Notes: generated by a model not told the origin, from the sequence alone. Counted from the stretch's first letter, positions 23,337-54,430 are shown. The stretch: 64,000 bases of DNA from Rotaria macrura (GCA_900239685.1 OENT01000277.1:79520-143519); one strand, 5' to 3'. Numbers and translations are program-made.

Positions 23337-23799
23337 ATGTTCATGATCTGGATAGTTTACCGTATTTTGATGGGGGTCGCTTGAAAATTTGAGACGTGTT
23401 ACTTATTGTGTTATTGGTTTCAGTGCATTAATTTGCATTCGAAATTTTTCGATGAAAATTTGAAATGATAGGTCCTTAGGAGACTTTATTAGAGTCACTT
23501 ACCTTGATTGAAGACTCAGTAAAGTCTCAAATCGCTGGTGTTTAACATGTGTGCTGTCCTACACATAGCGTTTTCGGTTTGCAAAAGTCTAAAAATCTGA
23601 TTTTTAGGTCTTCCGACCAAAAATTCCCAATTTTGCGACAAAAACATTTTCGGAGATAAACTTATAGTGTTTGACTTGAAGTTTATTCGTTCCCAGTGAA
23701 TATTCTAGTGATGCCCGAGGCTTTTAAAAAAGAAGGCAAAAGCTGGCTTCCAAATACGGAAAGCTTTGCTTAGGAAGTCAGAGTATTTAGCGCTGTTTG
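23337..23799. other. intergenic DNA, nothing recognised
   Basis: No gene or clear element was recognised between the tandem duplication and the next GC-rich patch. Confidence 0.4.
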
Positions 23800-24135
23800 G
23801 GAAACGACCTGATGAATATTCGTGAGCTTAGCGGAAACAGTCAGATCTGGGACGTGTCCTGTCCCGATGGGAAAATTGTTTTATCCGTTAGCGGTATCCG
23901 TTCCAGAAATAGTCAGATCTTTACCGTATGCGGTCCGGGCTTGGAAACGGTATTTTCCGTCGACGGAACCTGTGTAGGAAACGGGAACTGTATCCGTGGA
24001 TACGTTAAGCTACCCGGAACTGGTGGGAAGTACGCTGGAACCGGAAGCCGGAACCAATTTCGGAAACCCCCTTCCGGAAATCGTGGGAATACAACTGGAT
24101 CCGACTGGTTCCCACCGTACGTCTTCGACCTGGTT
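23800..24135. mobile_element. second CCGGAA/GGAAAC-word element, boundaries approximate
   Basis: A GC-richer block filled with GGAAACGG, TATCCGT, CCGGAA and TTCCGTCGACGGAA words. It resembles the element at 22.7 kb but has a different mix. CCTGG at about 24130 may be its right end. The frame at 23797-24177 is a composition artefact. Confidence 0.5.
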
Positions 24136-24266
24136 GTTTTAAAATTTCCTGACTATATGATGACTTTCGCGATCTAAACGATCTAGATGACTTTGAATTC
24201 AAAAAAATCATAAAAGTCAGTTGTTTCCCACTTGACTACACAACAAGATTAATACCCACAGCCACA

Positions 24267-24528
24267 CCCATGGCAAAAAAAACGTTACTTTTAAATGCTG
24301 CAGCACGCGTTAATGCTGGCCGGTTTAACGCGTTTCGTAGCTTCTAAACCGGTTAAAAACGCTGCGAGATGATAAAATTTTCGTTTTCATTCGGAAATTC
24401 TGCTTCCGAAACGCGTTTTGAGTAAGTGGAAAAAGGGTTTTAAACGCTTCTCTTCATGGGAAACGCGTTAGATCGGCCAGCATTAACGCGTTTCGCAGTG
24501 AATATGTCCTTGTTTTTTTTGCCATGGG
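24267..24528. mobile_element. AACGCGTT-word MITE with CCATGGCAAAAAA inverted ends
   Basis: A 262-bp element has inverted ends CCCATGGCAAAAAAAA and TTTTTTTTGCCATGGG. The interior repeats AACGCGTT, AAACGCG and TTTAACGCG words. Flanks on both sides are CCACACCCA-type minisatellite, so it appears to have inserted into that array. It codes for nothing. Confidence 0.75.
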
Positions 24529-24740
24529 CAGGCACGCGCACACACAAGTCACACCCACATTGACAACAACATCCACATCCACACCTACATTTACACCTAC
24601 GCAAAGATCCAAACTCACATCCGCAACACGACAGCCACTCCCACTCCCAACCAACCTCCACACTTAAAATGCGACAGCCACTCTCACCCTCATCCATACA
24701 TACTCTCACCCAAACTCAGGTAAATCCACACTCCACCCAT
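24529..24740. repeat. CACACCCA/CCACATCC minisatellite
   Basis: A degenerate array of CACACC, CCACATCC and CACTCCC words with a short further stretch to the left of the 24.27-kb element (about 24250-24266). Its complement resembles the GTGTGGGT array at 31.3-31.7 kb. Overlapping minus-strand frames here are low-complexity artefacts. Confidence 0.65.
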
Positions 24741-25125
24741 TTGGGTTTGTGTTCTAGTCGGATGCTGTTGTGGTGCTTCAAAATATCTATTGAACAAAGC
24801 GAAAATCAACCCGATTAGTCATCAAACTGATAGATAACTAAGCTGATTTTCTTAAACAGCCAGATTTTATGTGGATGTGACATTCATTGACTATTTCAAT
24901 CAACTTGGATATAGGATCGACGAGTGCTGTATGCTTAATTCTGTTAGCAACCAGTATCACACACTTCGTTTCAGAGTTCGACTTAAAAGTAATCAAGTGT
25001 CTTGCGGCGGCTGATTTCACTAGTTAACGACTCCTGTTCTCTGTTTGAATGGTTTATTTTTGCAAATTCTTGTTTTAGTAGGACTGTTTGTTACAAGTTC
25101 TATTATTCAAAAGAAAATGGCTAAA

Positions 25126-25794
25126 TCACTCGGATGAAAATCCATGTTTCTCTGTGTTTAGCTTTAGCAAATATTGGTGATATAGCTGAAGACTTTGCTC
25201 TGAAAAATTTGGATTTCTCCAATGAATAACTAGCTGAGAACCATAAGTACCATTCGGATATCGGATTCTACCAACCACAGCATTGTGAAGCTCAAAGTCC
25301 AATTTTTTGTACATTTCCAGAGGAGTGAAGTTAGAATCGTGTGGAAGAATCTCAGCAACGCGGATTTGGTGCATCGATTTCTTGATTTCATCAAGAACAG
25401 CCTTGAGTAGGTAGTAGCCATACCGTTGACGATGTTGCTGTGGCTCGATAATCAACGTGCCGTTTGTGAGAACATGTGCCTGAGAACGAAACTGGGACGT
25501 ATAGGATTTGCAGTAGCCAACTACACTTTTGCCTTCGCGCATTAAGAGAGCTATACCACGTTCGCAAGCACTGTTGAGTGTTGATTCAACAAATGATAGA
25601 CTGAGTTCATCCACTTGCTGGGTGAGATTGTTTGGATGGGCAATAGCGACCCTCTTGTAGAGTTCGAATATTTCGTGTGCATCATCAAACGTGGCACGTT
25701 GAATATCCGGGATCTTTGCAATGAACCAACGTACATTTAAGAATCGTCGAGAATTGGTCCCAATGAACAAAGATTTCAAAGCGATTGTTTGCAT
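25126..25794 (-). CDS. GNAT-family N-acetyltransferase, intronless
   Basis: A single uninterrupted frame of 222 residues from the ATG at 25794-25792. It would transfer an acetyl group from acetyl-CoA to an amine substrate that cannot be predicted. The GNAT fold is suggested by IQRATFDDAHEIFELYKRV, followed by VVGYCKSYTSQF, VLTNGTLIIEPQ, HRQRYGYYLLKAVLDEI and the C-terminal YKKLDFEL. The acetyl-CoA loop, normally Q/R-x-x-G-x-G/A, reads HRQRYG, so its central glycine is Arg. The first 30 residues are basic and could be a mitochondrial signal. The lack of introns in a neighbourhood of intron-rich genes and the resemblance to bacterial GNATs make horizontal transfer possible, not shown. Confidence 0.75.
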   Translation of the reverse strand: MQTIALKSLFIGTNSRRFLNVRWFIAKIPDIQRATFDDAHEIFELYKRVAIAHPNNLTQQVDELSLSFVESTLNSACERGIALLMREGKSVVGYCKSYTSQFRSQAHVLTNGTLIIEPQQHRQRYGYYLLKAVLDEIKKSMHQIRVAEILPHDSNFTPLEMYKKLDFELHNAVVGRIRYPNGTYGSQLVIHWRNPNFSEQSLQLYHQYLLKLNTEKHGFSSE

Positions 25795-26422
25795 TCCTTT
25801 TTGGTCACTTAAAAAGAAAGAAAAGCTCAATTAAGTCGTAGGATATCAATGCCTCTTCGGTTTCCAAAACAATATTCACATTCTTCCTTGTTCCTACACT
25901 TAATTTCATAAAAGGAAACTTGAATATGCATACGTTGGTGCGAACTATAGTTGAGAAAACCAACACCATCACTTTAAAAAACAGAGAACTAACACAAAAC
26001 ATAGTCTATTCATTTCCTCCGATGCATTACTACCGGGACGCCCACAGTTACTAAACAGGTTGCCAACACCGATTCCTCAATACTACAACCCAGCAACCAA
26101 AATCATTAGTGATGTTGGTAACAGTTTCCTGTTCGCCCATTTTCGATGGGCCACAGACTTCTGCTCTTAAAAAGTTGATTTTAAGGATAAAAACCATTGC
26201 TTCTATACTCACCTGTCGTCGATTCTCATTGAATCATATTAAGTCTATCATCTATTATATAAAGTACTAAATACCAAAGCAATATAGTCCCTTACTCCAT
26301 TTCGTGATTGCGAATGATATGATGTCGTAAGGCCATTCTTCGGTGCAATAAAAATGAAAAACAGCGATGATGCAATTCCACTGTTTCCCAGAATCTCGTG
26401 AAGACGTGACCCCCAATATTAC
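25795..26422. promoter_or_regulatory. upstream flank of the GNAT gene, no other gene seen
   Basis: This interval lies between the GNAT start codon and the 3' end of the LINE. A minus-strand acceptor-like CTTTTTAAG precedes the GNAT ATG by about 13 bases, so a 5' UTR intron or spliced-leader site is possible. Nothing else was recognised. Confidence 0.35.
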
Positions 26423-26707
26423 ATTTTTTTGGAGACAAGGCCTTTTATTATATAATAGTAAATAAAATACAATAAAACGGCTGGAACAGAAAAAGAAAAC
26501 AACGAAGAGACGCATGGCTATTGTCTTTTGTCTCGAGGTTTGGTCATTGGATATTGTTGTGTAAGATGTGATGATAATATGTTGTTTGTAGTTGTTATGA
26601 ATATCTCGTTAATGGGTCTTCATTGTATCATCGTCTTTTCATATTATACTGTTGTGTTCGTGATGCTTGGAGAATGTCTTGTAGTGATCGATGATAAATC
26701 ATTTCAT

Positions 26708-26992
26708 CCCAGGAGGAAGGTTACGGTCCACTGTAAATTACCGTAACTTCACCGTAAACGGCCGTTTCTACCCGTAATTACACCATAAACGACCGTATTA
26801 ATACCGTATTCCACCCTAAACCAGGTCCATGATTTACGACCGTATTCTCACCATACTTTCGCCGTATTTGTATCGTATATCGATCGGATACGGCCGTAGT
26901 CGCGTTAAAATACGGTCGTAAATCATGAACCAGGTTTACGGCCGTATACGCTCCGTATTTGACGGTATACGTACCGTATGCTTTCACCTGGG
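26708..26992. mobile_element. TACGGCCGTA-word MITE, copy 2, inserted in the LINE
   Basis: A 285-bp inverted copy of the 18.3-kb element, with CCCAGG at the left end and CCTGGG at the right. It interrupts the 3' part of the LINE reverse-transcriptase frame, so it is younger than the LINE. The TA flanks seen at copy 1 are not preserved here. Confidence 0.85.
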
Positions 26993-29636
26993 TTTGTTTG
27001 ATGATGCAGTTAAAGTTGTTCGTTCGAGTAAATTAACTGCATAGTCTTTGATTCTTGGAATGTTCGCGATTCAATGGATATAGTCGACGGACGTATAATG
27101 TGGTAAACCAAATGCCACTCGAAGTGCTTTGTTTTGGATGATTTGAATACGGTCCCGTATTTTGTTATCAGCAGATAGAAGAACTGGATAACCATGTATG
27201 ATGACCGTTCTTATGAGTGACTTGTATAAGTTTATCATGATGTTGTGGTTCGGTTCAATTGCAGCTCGATTAAGAAAACGAAGTAAACTTAATCGCGCTG
27301 CAATTCTTGTTTCGACTTGCTTCATGTGTGTTCTCCAATTTAATCGATAGTCCATTATCATACCTAAATATCTGGTGGAAGTTGCTGGTTGAATGGTGAT
27401 GTTTTCAACTTTAACTTGCACCGGATTTTTGTATTTCTTTCGAGGATGAATGCTGAAATGAACTAATTCGGTCTTAATTGGTTGCAGCTTTAGTTTCCAT
27501 GCTTTGCACCATTGTTCAAACTCGTTGATTGATTGTTGAAGTCTATCGTTTAAGTTTGTAAGTTGATGCGAAGATGTCCATAAAGCTGTATCGTCGGCGA
27601 GCAGTCCATGTTCTGTATGTGGTAGTATTCCATTCATCGAGTCAGAAGTATAAATGATGTATAATAATGGAGATAATGGTGAACCTTGAGGTGTCCCACT
27701 ACTGAGAGTAAGCAAGCGCGATATCGTGTTGTCTAGTTCAACAGTAGCAGTTCTATTCTCGAGGAACGATATAAGATATTTGATGATGTAAGTTGGAAGT
27801 CGAAGATCATTGAATTTGTAAATCAAACCTTCATGCCAAACCGAGTCAAAAGCAGCTTTGATGTCGAAGAAGATTGCTGCTGTGTCTTCTTTTTATCGGA
27901 TGATGCAGTTGACTTTTGATGTAGCGTTCAATACGTACTATATTATACATAGTACTTTTCTTCAGTCGAAATCCGGCTTGATGTTGTGGTAAGATGTTTC
28001 GCGAGTTCAGTTCGAGCAGCAGACGTTGTTTGATAATACGTTCCAAAAGCTTGCCAAGACAACTTAACAGACTAATTGGACGATAACTTGATGACTGCTG
28101 CTTGTCCTTGTTCGGTTTCAATAGAAGAATAATGTTAGCCTTTTTCCACATGCTTGGAATGTAACCCACCTCGACGATTGAATTGAAGAGCAGAGTTAAA
28201 TGGTCGATCAGTTGCGACGTGTAATTCTTTAAACATCTGTTATGAATGTTGTCAGGATCTTTCGCCCTGTTTCTAAGTTGTTTCATATACCATTTAACTT
28301 CTTCTGGTGTTATCTTCTTCCATTTACTGTCAGATGTGTTCTACATTCGATTTCTGATGATGTTGACTTGTTTGGACACTTGATCATGAAATGGCAATGT
28401 ATTGTTAGGAGCTGCATAGATTTCGCTTTGAAAGAATTCAGCAAAAACATTAGCCTTCTCCTTTTCTGATGTTGCAACAATATTATTGTATTTCATGATC
28501 CGAGGAAACGATTGTTTGATTCTTTTTTGATGGAACTTTCTGACCGTTAACCAGACTGATTCAGAATACATCTTCTTTTGACATAACGAGGACATAAGCT
28601 TCTTGTAATGATCTTTACGATCATTTCGAAGAGAGTTTGTCAAAAGCAATTTTTATTTATAATAAAGTTGTTTGTCTGTCTCTTGGCTATTCTTTTTCCA
28701 TCTTCTATAATGTTGATGCTTCATTTTGATTAAGCTTCTTGTAGCTTCACTGATTGTGTAGCTAGAAGTTGCTTGTTTCAATTTTGGTATGGCTGCATGT
28801 GTAGCTTCTAATAGGCTATTTGTGATGAACATATTATATTCTTCTATCTTCACTATTGTGTTGATTGTCTGTGATTGATTCCATAGCTGTAGATGATCGT
28901 TTAGAATTTTTCTAAATTTGATCCAATTAGCAGCTTTAAAGTTGAAAGAAGTTCGAGGTGATGTTGATTTATGTTCCACGCCAATTGAAATTTCGAGTGT
29001 TAAAGGTTTATGACCGCTTGTTGAACCAATCGTTGGATGTGTTTCAACATTTGAGATGAATGACAGAAGGGGCTGACTGGCAAGGATCCAATCAATCTTT
29101 TCTTCATAATCATTTCTCTCATATGTTGAACTATCGTCTTCAATGCAGTATAAATAACCTTCTTCTAATAAGTCTTGTAATTGTCTTCCTTTTGCATTTG
29201 TTTTTCGGGAATCCATATGCTGTAATGCAGCATTTAGATCCCTACTATCATAACATTGTTGTTTAACTTGTATAACTTGTGGAAGACATCACAACACATT
29301 CTTGCTTTTGGCGGGATATAAACTGATGCGATAACAATTGATTTGAATAATGATTTTGTTGGAATTTCAATTGCAACAATTTCATTTTCACCAGTTGTTT
29401 CATTAAGAATTTCACTACATTTGATATGATCCTTGACAGCTAATAATACTCCTCCACCCGATTTTCTTACTCTATTATTTCTGAAAATGTTGTAACCATT
29501 CAAGGAGAATGGTCGTTCTCTCTTAAGATTAGCTTCATTCACAGAGATGATATCGTATGTGGAAAATTTGGCAAGAAGTTTCGTCTTTGTGTTTGACTAT
29601 TGAAGTGATATTAATGTGACATACAGCAATTTTCAT
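26993..29636 (-). pseudogene. LINE ORF2: endonuclease and reverse transcriptase, broken
   Basis: The start is an ATG at 29636, ten bases after the ORF1 stop. The AP-endonuclease part shows ISVNEANLKRERPF and a GDLNA motif broken by a one-base loss near 29230. The reverse transcriptase shows SYRPISLLSCLGKLLERII, HQAGFRLKKST, FDIKAAFDSVW, SSGTPQGSPLSPLLY and LLADDTALW. The usual F of FADD is L. Frameshifts are visible near 29.57, 29.23 and 27.89 kb, and stops near 28.65, 28.34 and 27.07 kb. The frame runs into the MITE at 26992. Confidence 0.85.
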
Positions 29637-29646
29637 TATTGTCTGT

Positions 29647-30972
29647 CTACTTATCTTTATTGTTCGTTGTAGTGGCATCTAATGAACTATTTGGTGAACG
29701 ATTTCTTTTAACTGTTTTCGATGTTGCTTTCTTCTTGTTTGGTGGTTTTTTAATATCATTGTTTGTTGTGGGCTGTTGTGGTGTTGAATTCGATGTTACA
29801 GATGTTGCGGTGTTTTGTGTTGCATGTTGTTGTATGTTAATAACATGAATTTCATTGTCATTGTCTGTCATTGAATCATCGGATGTATCAGTGGATGCAA
29901 CATCCATCATACTATCGACAGCTGCAAGGGTCTTCTCTAGCTTGCTGATACGTTGATGAAGAGATTTTATTAATCGATTTGTTGTTGTTTCAATAATTTT
30001 CTCCATTTTCATGGATAGTATATTGACTAATGTATCGATTAAGTTGTTCGATGATGTGTTGAGGCCTTGTTGCGAGTTTGATGATAACATCGGGAAATCG
30101 ACAAGACTGTTGATGTTGTACGGTGTTGCTGTTGGTTGTGATGAAGAAGTGCTGTATTGTTGGACGGCCCTTAACATACGTTGTTCCTGCTCCTTGTAAA
30201 TGGGGCATTCATTTGACGTTGCTAAGTGGCTTCATTTGCGATTGCAACACTTCCATGTATCGGCTGCACCACTGCATTTGTCGACCTGATGATTGTCGCC
30301 ACATCTTGCGCATGTTTGCTGTTTTGTCTTGCAGTACTTCGCTACGTGGTTGTATTTAAGGCACATGTAGCACTGTACTGGCTTTGAATTATGTTTGGCT
30401 GCTTCAGCCAAAAAGTGCATTAAATCGACCAGCAGCCCTGTTTGGACAAACGTGTTTCGATTTTGTGCATCAGTGAATGTTACTTTTGCTGTTTGAGTCG
30501 GTGTGTTTCGCTCTTTATGTTTTAATCGAATAACATCTGTAACATCGAGACCAACGTCTTTTAATGCTACCGTTATTCGATCTCCTGGTATTTCTAGATC
30601 GACTCGCTTAACAAAGGCTATTTTGTCGGTATCCTTTATTCTTTGAATAGAACGAGGTACATACAATTTCGCCGATTTCTGACCATTTGTTGCAAGAATT
30701 ACTGTAAACTCGTTTAATAGGCGATTAAACGAGCTTACGTCGCTTGCGTATAGTGTGAAAATTCCTGTGCGACTTAGTTGGATGTCATTAACACGAATGT
30801 CTTTTAAGTGTTTCTTGATGAGGTCGCTTACCTGCATCTTGGTCAGTTTTGCTCCCTCTAAGATGAGGGGGGCTATAGGTGATTTTGTTTGGCTGATATT
30901 GTTAGCCAATGGTGTTTTCTTTTGACTTGAACCGGTTAAGTTTTGACCTGGATTTTTTCCATTTTTTTCCAT
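29647..30972 (-). pseudogene. LINE ORF1: RRM-like nucleic-acid-binding protein with zinc knuckles, one stop
   Basis: The ATG at 30972 opens a frame with an RRM-like central part (IRVNDIQLSRTGIFTLYA, VIRLKHKERN). Two knuckle-like motifs follow, CYMCLKYNHVAKYC and CARCGDNHQVDKC, and a third begins at WKCCN. A single TGA (near 30232) interrupts the frame, which then continues to 29647 through a Ser/Thr/Asn-rich region with a short coiled-coil segment (LIKSLHQRISKLEKTL) and a basic end. Gag-like role in RNA binding is known for the family. Confidence 0.8.
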
Positions 30973-31200
30973 ATTAACCGTCTTCTTCTAGCTTGCACCA
31001 CCTCCTTTTTTTGGAGGCATTTTCCACCAAAAATACCAGATCTTTTTTCAGAAAAAAATGCTGGAAACGATGAGACGAAGACTTTTTGCGAAAAAACCAG
31101 GAGACTTAACGATGGATTAACGACGAAAAACTTCGACGAAAATTTCGAAAAATCAAACGAGAATAAACTAGTGAGCGAATAGAAAATGCGACCGATCACT

Positions 31201-31300
31201 AGCTTGTTAGCGAGAGGAATGCCAATATTACATGAAACAGTTACATGCCACATACATAAACACACTCAAGCCCTTGAATTAAAACAAAGATAGGCTATTA
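31201..31300. other. 5' flank of the LINE
   Basis: A short stretch between the estimated LINE 5' end and the GT-rich array. No feature was recognised. Confidence 0.3.
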
Positions 31301-31680
31301 GTGCCGCCTGGGTGAGTACTGGTGTGCTTTTTCGGCGCGAGTCTTCATGTGGGTGTGAGTTTGACTGTGGCTGTTGGTGTGGGTTTGACTGTGGGTTTTG
31401 GTGTGAGTTAGTGTCTTGGTGTGGGTATGGGTGCGTGTGCGATTGTGGGTCCGTGAGTGGTTAATAGTGTGGGTGAGGGCTTGGATTTGGGTATTCGTGT
31501 CAAAGTGAGTGCGCGTCTTGATGCCGATGAGCGTATGTTTGGGTGTGCGCGTGGGTTTGGGTTGGGGTGTGGGTATGGGATTCACTATGGCTACTGGTGT
31601 GGCTTGGGTGTGCTCGGCGCAGCTGTGACTACGCCTGTCGGTGTGAGTCTTAGTGATTGTGTGACTGCGTGTTAGTAGGA
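31301..31680 (+). repeat. GTGTGGGT-type minisatellite, left block
   Basis: A degenerate array of GGTGTGGGTTTG, GTGAGTG and GGGTATGGGTG words. It resembles the complement of the array at 24.5-24.7 kb. Open frames on either strand (for example 31298-31762, rich in Thr and His) reflect the repeat. Confidence 0.7.
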
Positions 31681-32100
31681 GTGTCATATTCCGATTACTG
31701 TTACCAGTAAGTGGTAAGTTACAACACTTATTACTTACCTGGCAAGTGGTAAGTAGTATCACTTACCGTTGCCAAGTAAGTGGTAAGTCATAGACACTTA
31801 CCACTTACCAAACACGTAGTAAGTGTTCACAGAAAACCTTTTGGCAACTTTATATCAACGCTTACCAAATTTCTGTTAAGTGGTAAGTATTTACAATTCC
31901 AGGTAAGTGGTAAGTCATAAACGCTTACTACTTACCTGGCAACAGTAAGTGATACTACTTACCACTTATAAGGAAGTGGTAAGGATAAAGATTGTCATGT
32001 AGAAAGAAGTAATTGATGAGTAAAATAATTACTGAACACCGTTAAATAATAATATTTTTCAATTATAAAAACACTTACCGTTACCTTGGTAAGTGGAAGT
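31681..32100. mobile_element. GTAAGTGGTAAGT-word element inserted in the GT minisatellite
   Basis: A palindromic-word element made of GTAAGTGGTAAGT and its complement ACTTACCACTTAC in alternating orientation. It splits the GT-rich array into left (31301-31680) and right (32101-32280) blocks. GTAAGT is also the consensus 5' splice site, so both strands carry many strong donor-like words. Ends are approximate; no coding. Confidence 0.65.
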
Positions 32101-32280
32101 GAAAGTAAAAGTAATATGAGACCCCTACGTGTGAGTATGGGTCCGCGTTTGGATGCTTGTGGTGATCCGTGCGTAGGTGTCAGTGCTGGCTCGGGTGGTG
32201 GTTCGGAGGTTGTTGTCGATATGAGTGCGAGTCTTGGTGCCGGCGTGGGTGTGCGTTCAGGTGTGGCTCAGAGATGCGAT
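32101..32280 (+). repeat. GTGTGGGT-type minisatellite, right block
   Basis: Continues the degenerate GTGAGTATGGGT and GGTGTGCGT words of the left block after the GTAAGTGG element. The frames at 32086-32378 are artefacts of this composition. Confidence 0.55.
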
Positions 32281-33219
32281 CGGTTAAGGATTTTCTTAAA
32301 CCGAACCGAGATCAAACGATATGGTCTAGTATATGGACCGTATCGTTAGACCTGCAAAGTTATTCAACAAAGGAATAAATATATACCTAAATGAAGATAG
32401 ACATAAAATACAGTGTGTAGAAGAAGAAAAAAGGAAGTATATATTATTTTAAATAACTACTTTTCTGCTTAAAACAACACTAGAGAAAACACAAGTTCAC
32501 GTTCACAAAACAAGCATCAAGATAACATTCGTGACGATTATACTGTCATCCTCTCACCCAATGGATCGGGGAAGCTCTATGTGACCACTAAATTGTATAA
32601 TAGCGAAATACTCATATCACACGAACGTAATAGATATATTAATTCGAACTCTACTCAAGTTAAAGATTTCTGCTTCTCAATAGAAAAATCTCTTAGTTCG
32701 CATGGATGGTAATTTTTTTGACTTTAGTAATAGAACAACTTCAATAATACTCTATTTAGCGAAACTCGCTTCTGGTGTGTGTGCTACCGGTAAAACCAAA
32801 GTGTATCAATAGATGTCACTTCATTTACTTTGAATATAAGCTAATATATAGCTATGCTGTACCGGAGGATCACACAAAGCTGTTGATTGGTGTAGCTAAG
32901 TATATCAATTATTTTTCTTCCTTTCTACTACAACTACTACTACGACGTGTCATATTGCTTTCGGGGTTGTGAGTAATCAACAAAAAAGTATACCTTCATG
33001 TTAATAGAAATGAAAGAGAAACACTAGGAGGAAACAAGCGAAAAAAAGAGAAAGAAAATGCAACAATGTATAGCGTTAATAGAGAAGAAGAAAAAAATCA
33101 ACAAAAGTCGACAATTATTTCATTTTGATTTCATGGCTGCTTCATAGTTTTTTTTTACATTATAAAAGCCTTTGATACTATTTGATGTGTTTTCTTTGTG
33201 TCTCCTTGTAGACTTTGCG
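32281..33219 (+). promoter_or_regulatory. upstream region and 5' UTR acceptor of the neurobeachin gene
   Basis: AT-rich DNA upstream of neurobeachin on the same strand. A strong 3' splice site (tgtctccttgtag) ends at 33211, nine bases before the ATG at 33220. It implies a non-coding first exon or a spliced leader. I could not locate a donor or a promoter with confidence. Confidence 0.45.
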
Positions 33220-51325
<18,106 letters not shown>

Positions 51326-51937
51326 TTTCTACTCAATTATCACGTTTTTGTTCCTTTTTCGTAGTGTGATTCTTTTCTTTTTTTGTTCATCAATATGCCA
51401 ATAGTTTGGATCGTTGTTTGCTATTCTATGCGCTTTCGTTGGTCGCTTTTTATTTACCTTTCTTTAAGCATTCCAAAGTTTTCTTTGTGTATATGTAAAT
51501 TAATATTTTTGTTCTCTGTGAGAGAGAGAACCGAAAAGAAAAAGAATCAAAATTGAAAAGTGCTGCTATTGAATGAAAAAGCCAAGCTCTCCAGTGATAT
51601 TCAATTTGTTTTTGTTGTTATTGTCGTCGTTGTTGTCCAATTTCTTTAGGTTAATTTTGTAACTTCAAAACAACTTAAACTTGATGCTCTTTAATATTTT
51701 GCTTGTTGATGGATTTTTCTGTGAATTACTCATTCTCAAGACTAAATCAATGGTTCTTTTGTTTGTTTCTTTTTTTGCTTCTATACACAGTTCACCGCAT
51801 TCCTTTTGTTTTATTATTTTTACTGCTTTGTGTTTCTTTAAATCAAATAAAAAGATATGGAAAAAAATACTACTCAAGCATTCATCTATTGATATTGCAC
51901 GCGTCATCAACATTTTAGATCATTTCTAGATCGTAAA
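51326..51937 (+). promoter_or_regulatory. neurobeachin-GALE spacer with poly(A) signal and acceptor
   Basis: Contains the T-rich neurobeachin 3' UTR. AATAAA lies at 51846-51851. A 3' splice site (catttctag) ends at 51929, nine bases before the GALE ATG at 51938. The same poly(A)-acceptor-ATG order occurs in the minus-strand cluster at the left of the window. Confidence 0.5.
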
Positions 51938-53509
<1,572 letters not shown>

Positions 53510-54430
53510 AATCTCATCATTAGTTATTTTTAGGTGGTTGGTAATAATTTATTTTCTTGTATTGGATAACTATTCATTCTTTTTAAGTCTGTTACTAATT
53601 AATATATATTCATGTTATCAGTATTTAAGAGTCGATTGAATGCTTTTATTTATATTTTCAAAATTTAACGTATTTTATAACATTTAACTTATTTTTTTCG
53701 CTTCATCGTTTTAAAATAAAACTAATATGAAAAATAAAATTCAGAAAAACTGCTCGCATTAGTAACGATTGCAGGAATAAAGACTGACACTACGGAAATG
53801 ATTGGGTATGGGTGTTGCTGTTATTCTCTAATGGCATTCTCTTTTTCTATAAGTATCTATTCATTGGTATTCATTGTTTACAGCCTACAGCTGGCGTTCT
53901 ATCTCTATTTTACTATGAACAAAAAAAGTTACTGACCTCACTTTATCCAGTGCAGTAAAAAATATACACTTAAAAGACGAAATTTAAAAAAGAGTGAAGT
54001 GTAGCTAAACGTTCATAATTGAATACTGAACTTGGTGCACAACGTCATATACTTGAGACGTTGCGGCGCATTTTTTAATTGACGATGCTACGCAAATTTA
54101 TTTGCAGTTGAATCTAACTATTGTTATTTCATTTGTGACTAAAACTTGATTACGAACAGTATCCAAGCCCTCCAATACATTGTAGGCCTTCTGATTGGCT
54201 TTACTTTTAGTCTTAGATAGGAAGACATGATTTCCTTTTATTCTATTACTCGAGTCGAAGAAGCAGGGTCGCAAACGACTGTGTTAGTTAATTTTTTGCC
54301 GCTTTGTACGCACTGTATTAAGATCGTTTTTCAACGTGCTGTAAAATGGTTGAATACTCGATTTTTCATCGTGTTCCAGCCGTGATTACCCGTTTTCAAC
54401 ATTGAAAAATACGATCGTAATACGGTGCAT
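53510..54430. other. GALE 3' flank, no gene seen
   Basis: AATAAA signals lie at 53715 and about 53733. Beyond them I see AT-rich intergenic DNA without a gene. Confidence 0.45.

Larger units (their letters stand above)
26423..31200 (-). mobile_element. non-LTR retrotransposon (LINE), Jockey/I-like group, decayed
   Basis: A two-ORF LINE read on the minus strand, about 4.5 kb without the nested MITE. A 5' leader (about 31200-30973) is followed by ORF1 with RRM-like and zinc-knuckle parts, then ORF2 with AP-endonuclease and reverse transcriptase. Sequence resembling the end of ORF2 resumes on the far side of the nested MITE (26707 down to about 26520), and an A-tract at 26430-26424 may mark the 3' end. 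The 5' limit is approximate. The element is dead: at least one stop in ORF1, and frameshifts and stops in ORF2. Confidence 0.85.

Noticed and set aside
24440..24709. Cys/Gly-rich minus-strand frames
   Set aside because: They translate the CACACCCA minisatellite and the AACGCGTT element; no protein family is suggested.
31298..31762. 154-codon Thr/His-rich minus-strand frame
   Set aside because: It is the complement of the GTGTGGGT array and the GTAAGTGG element, so the composition is set by repeats.
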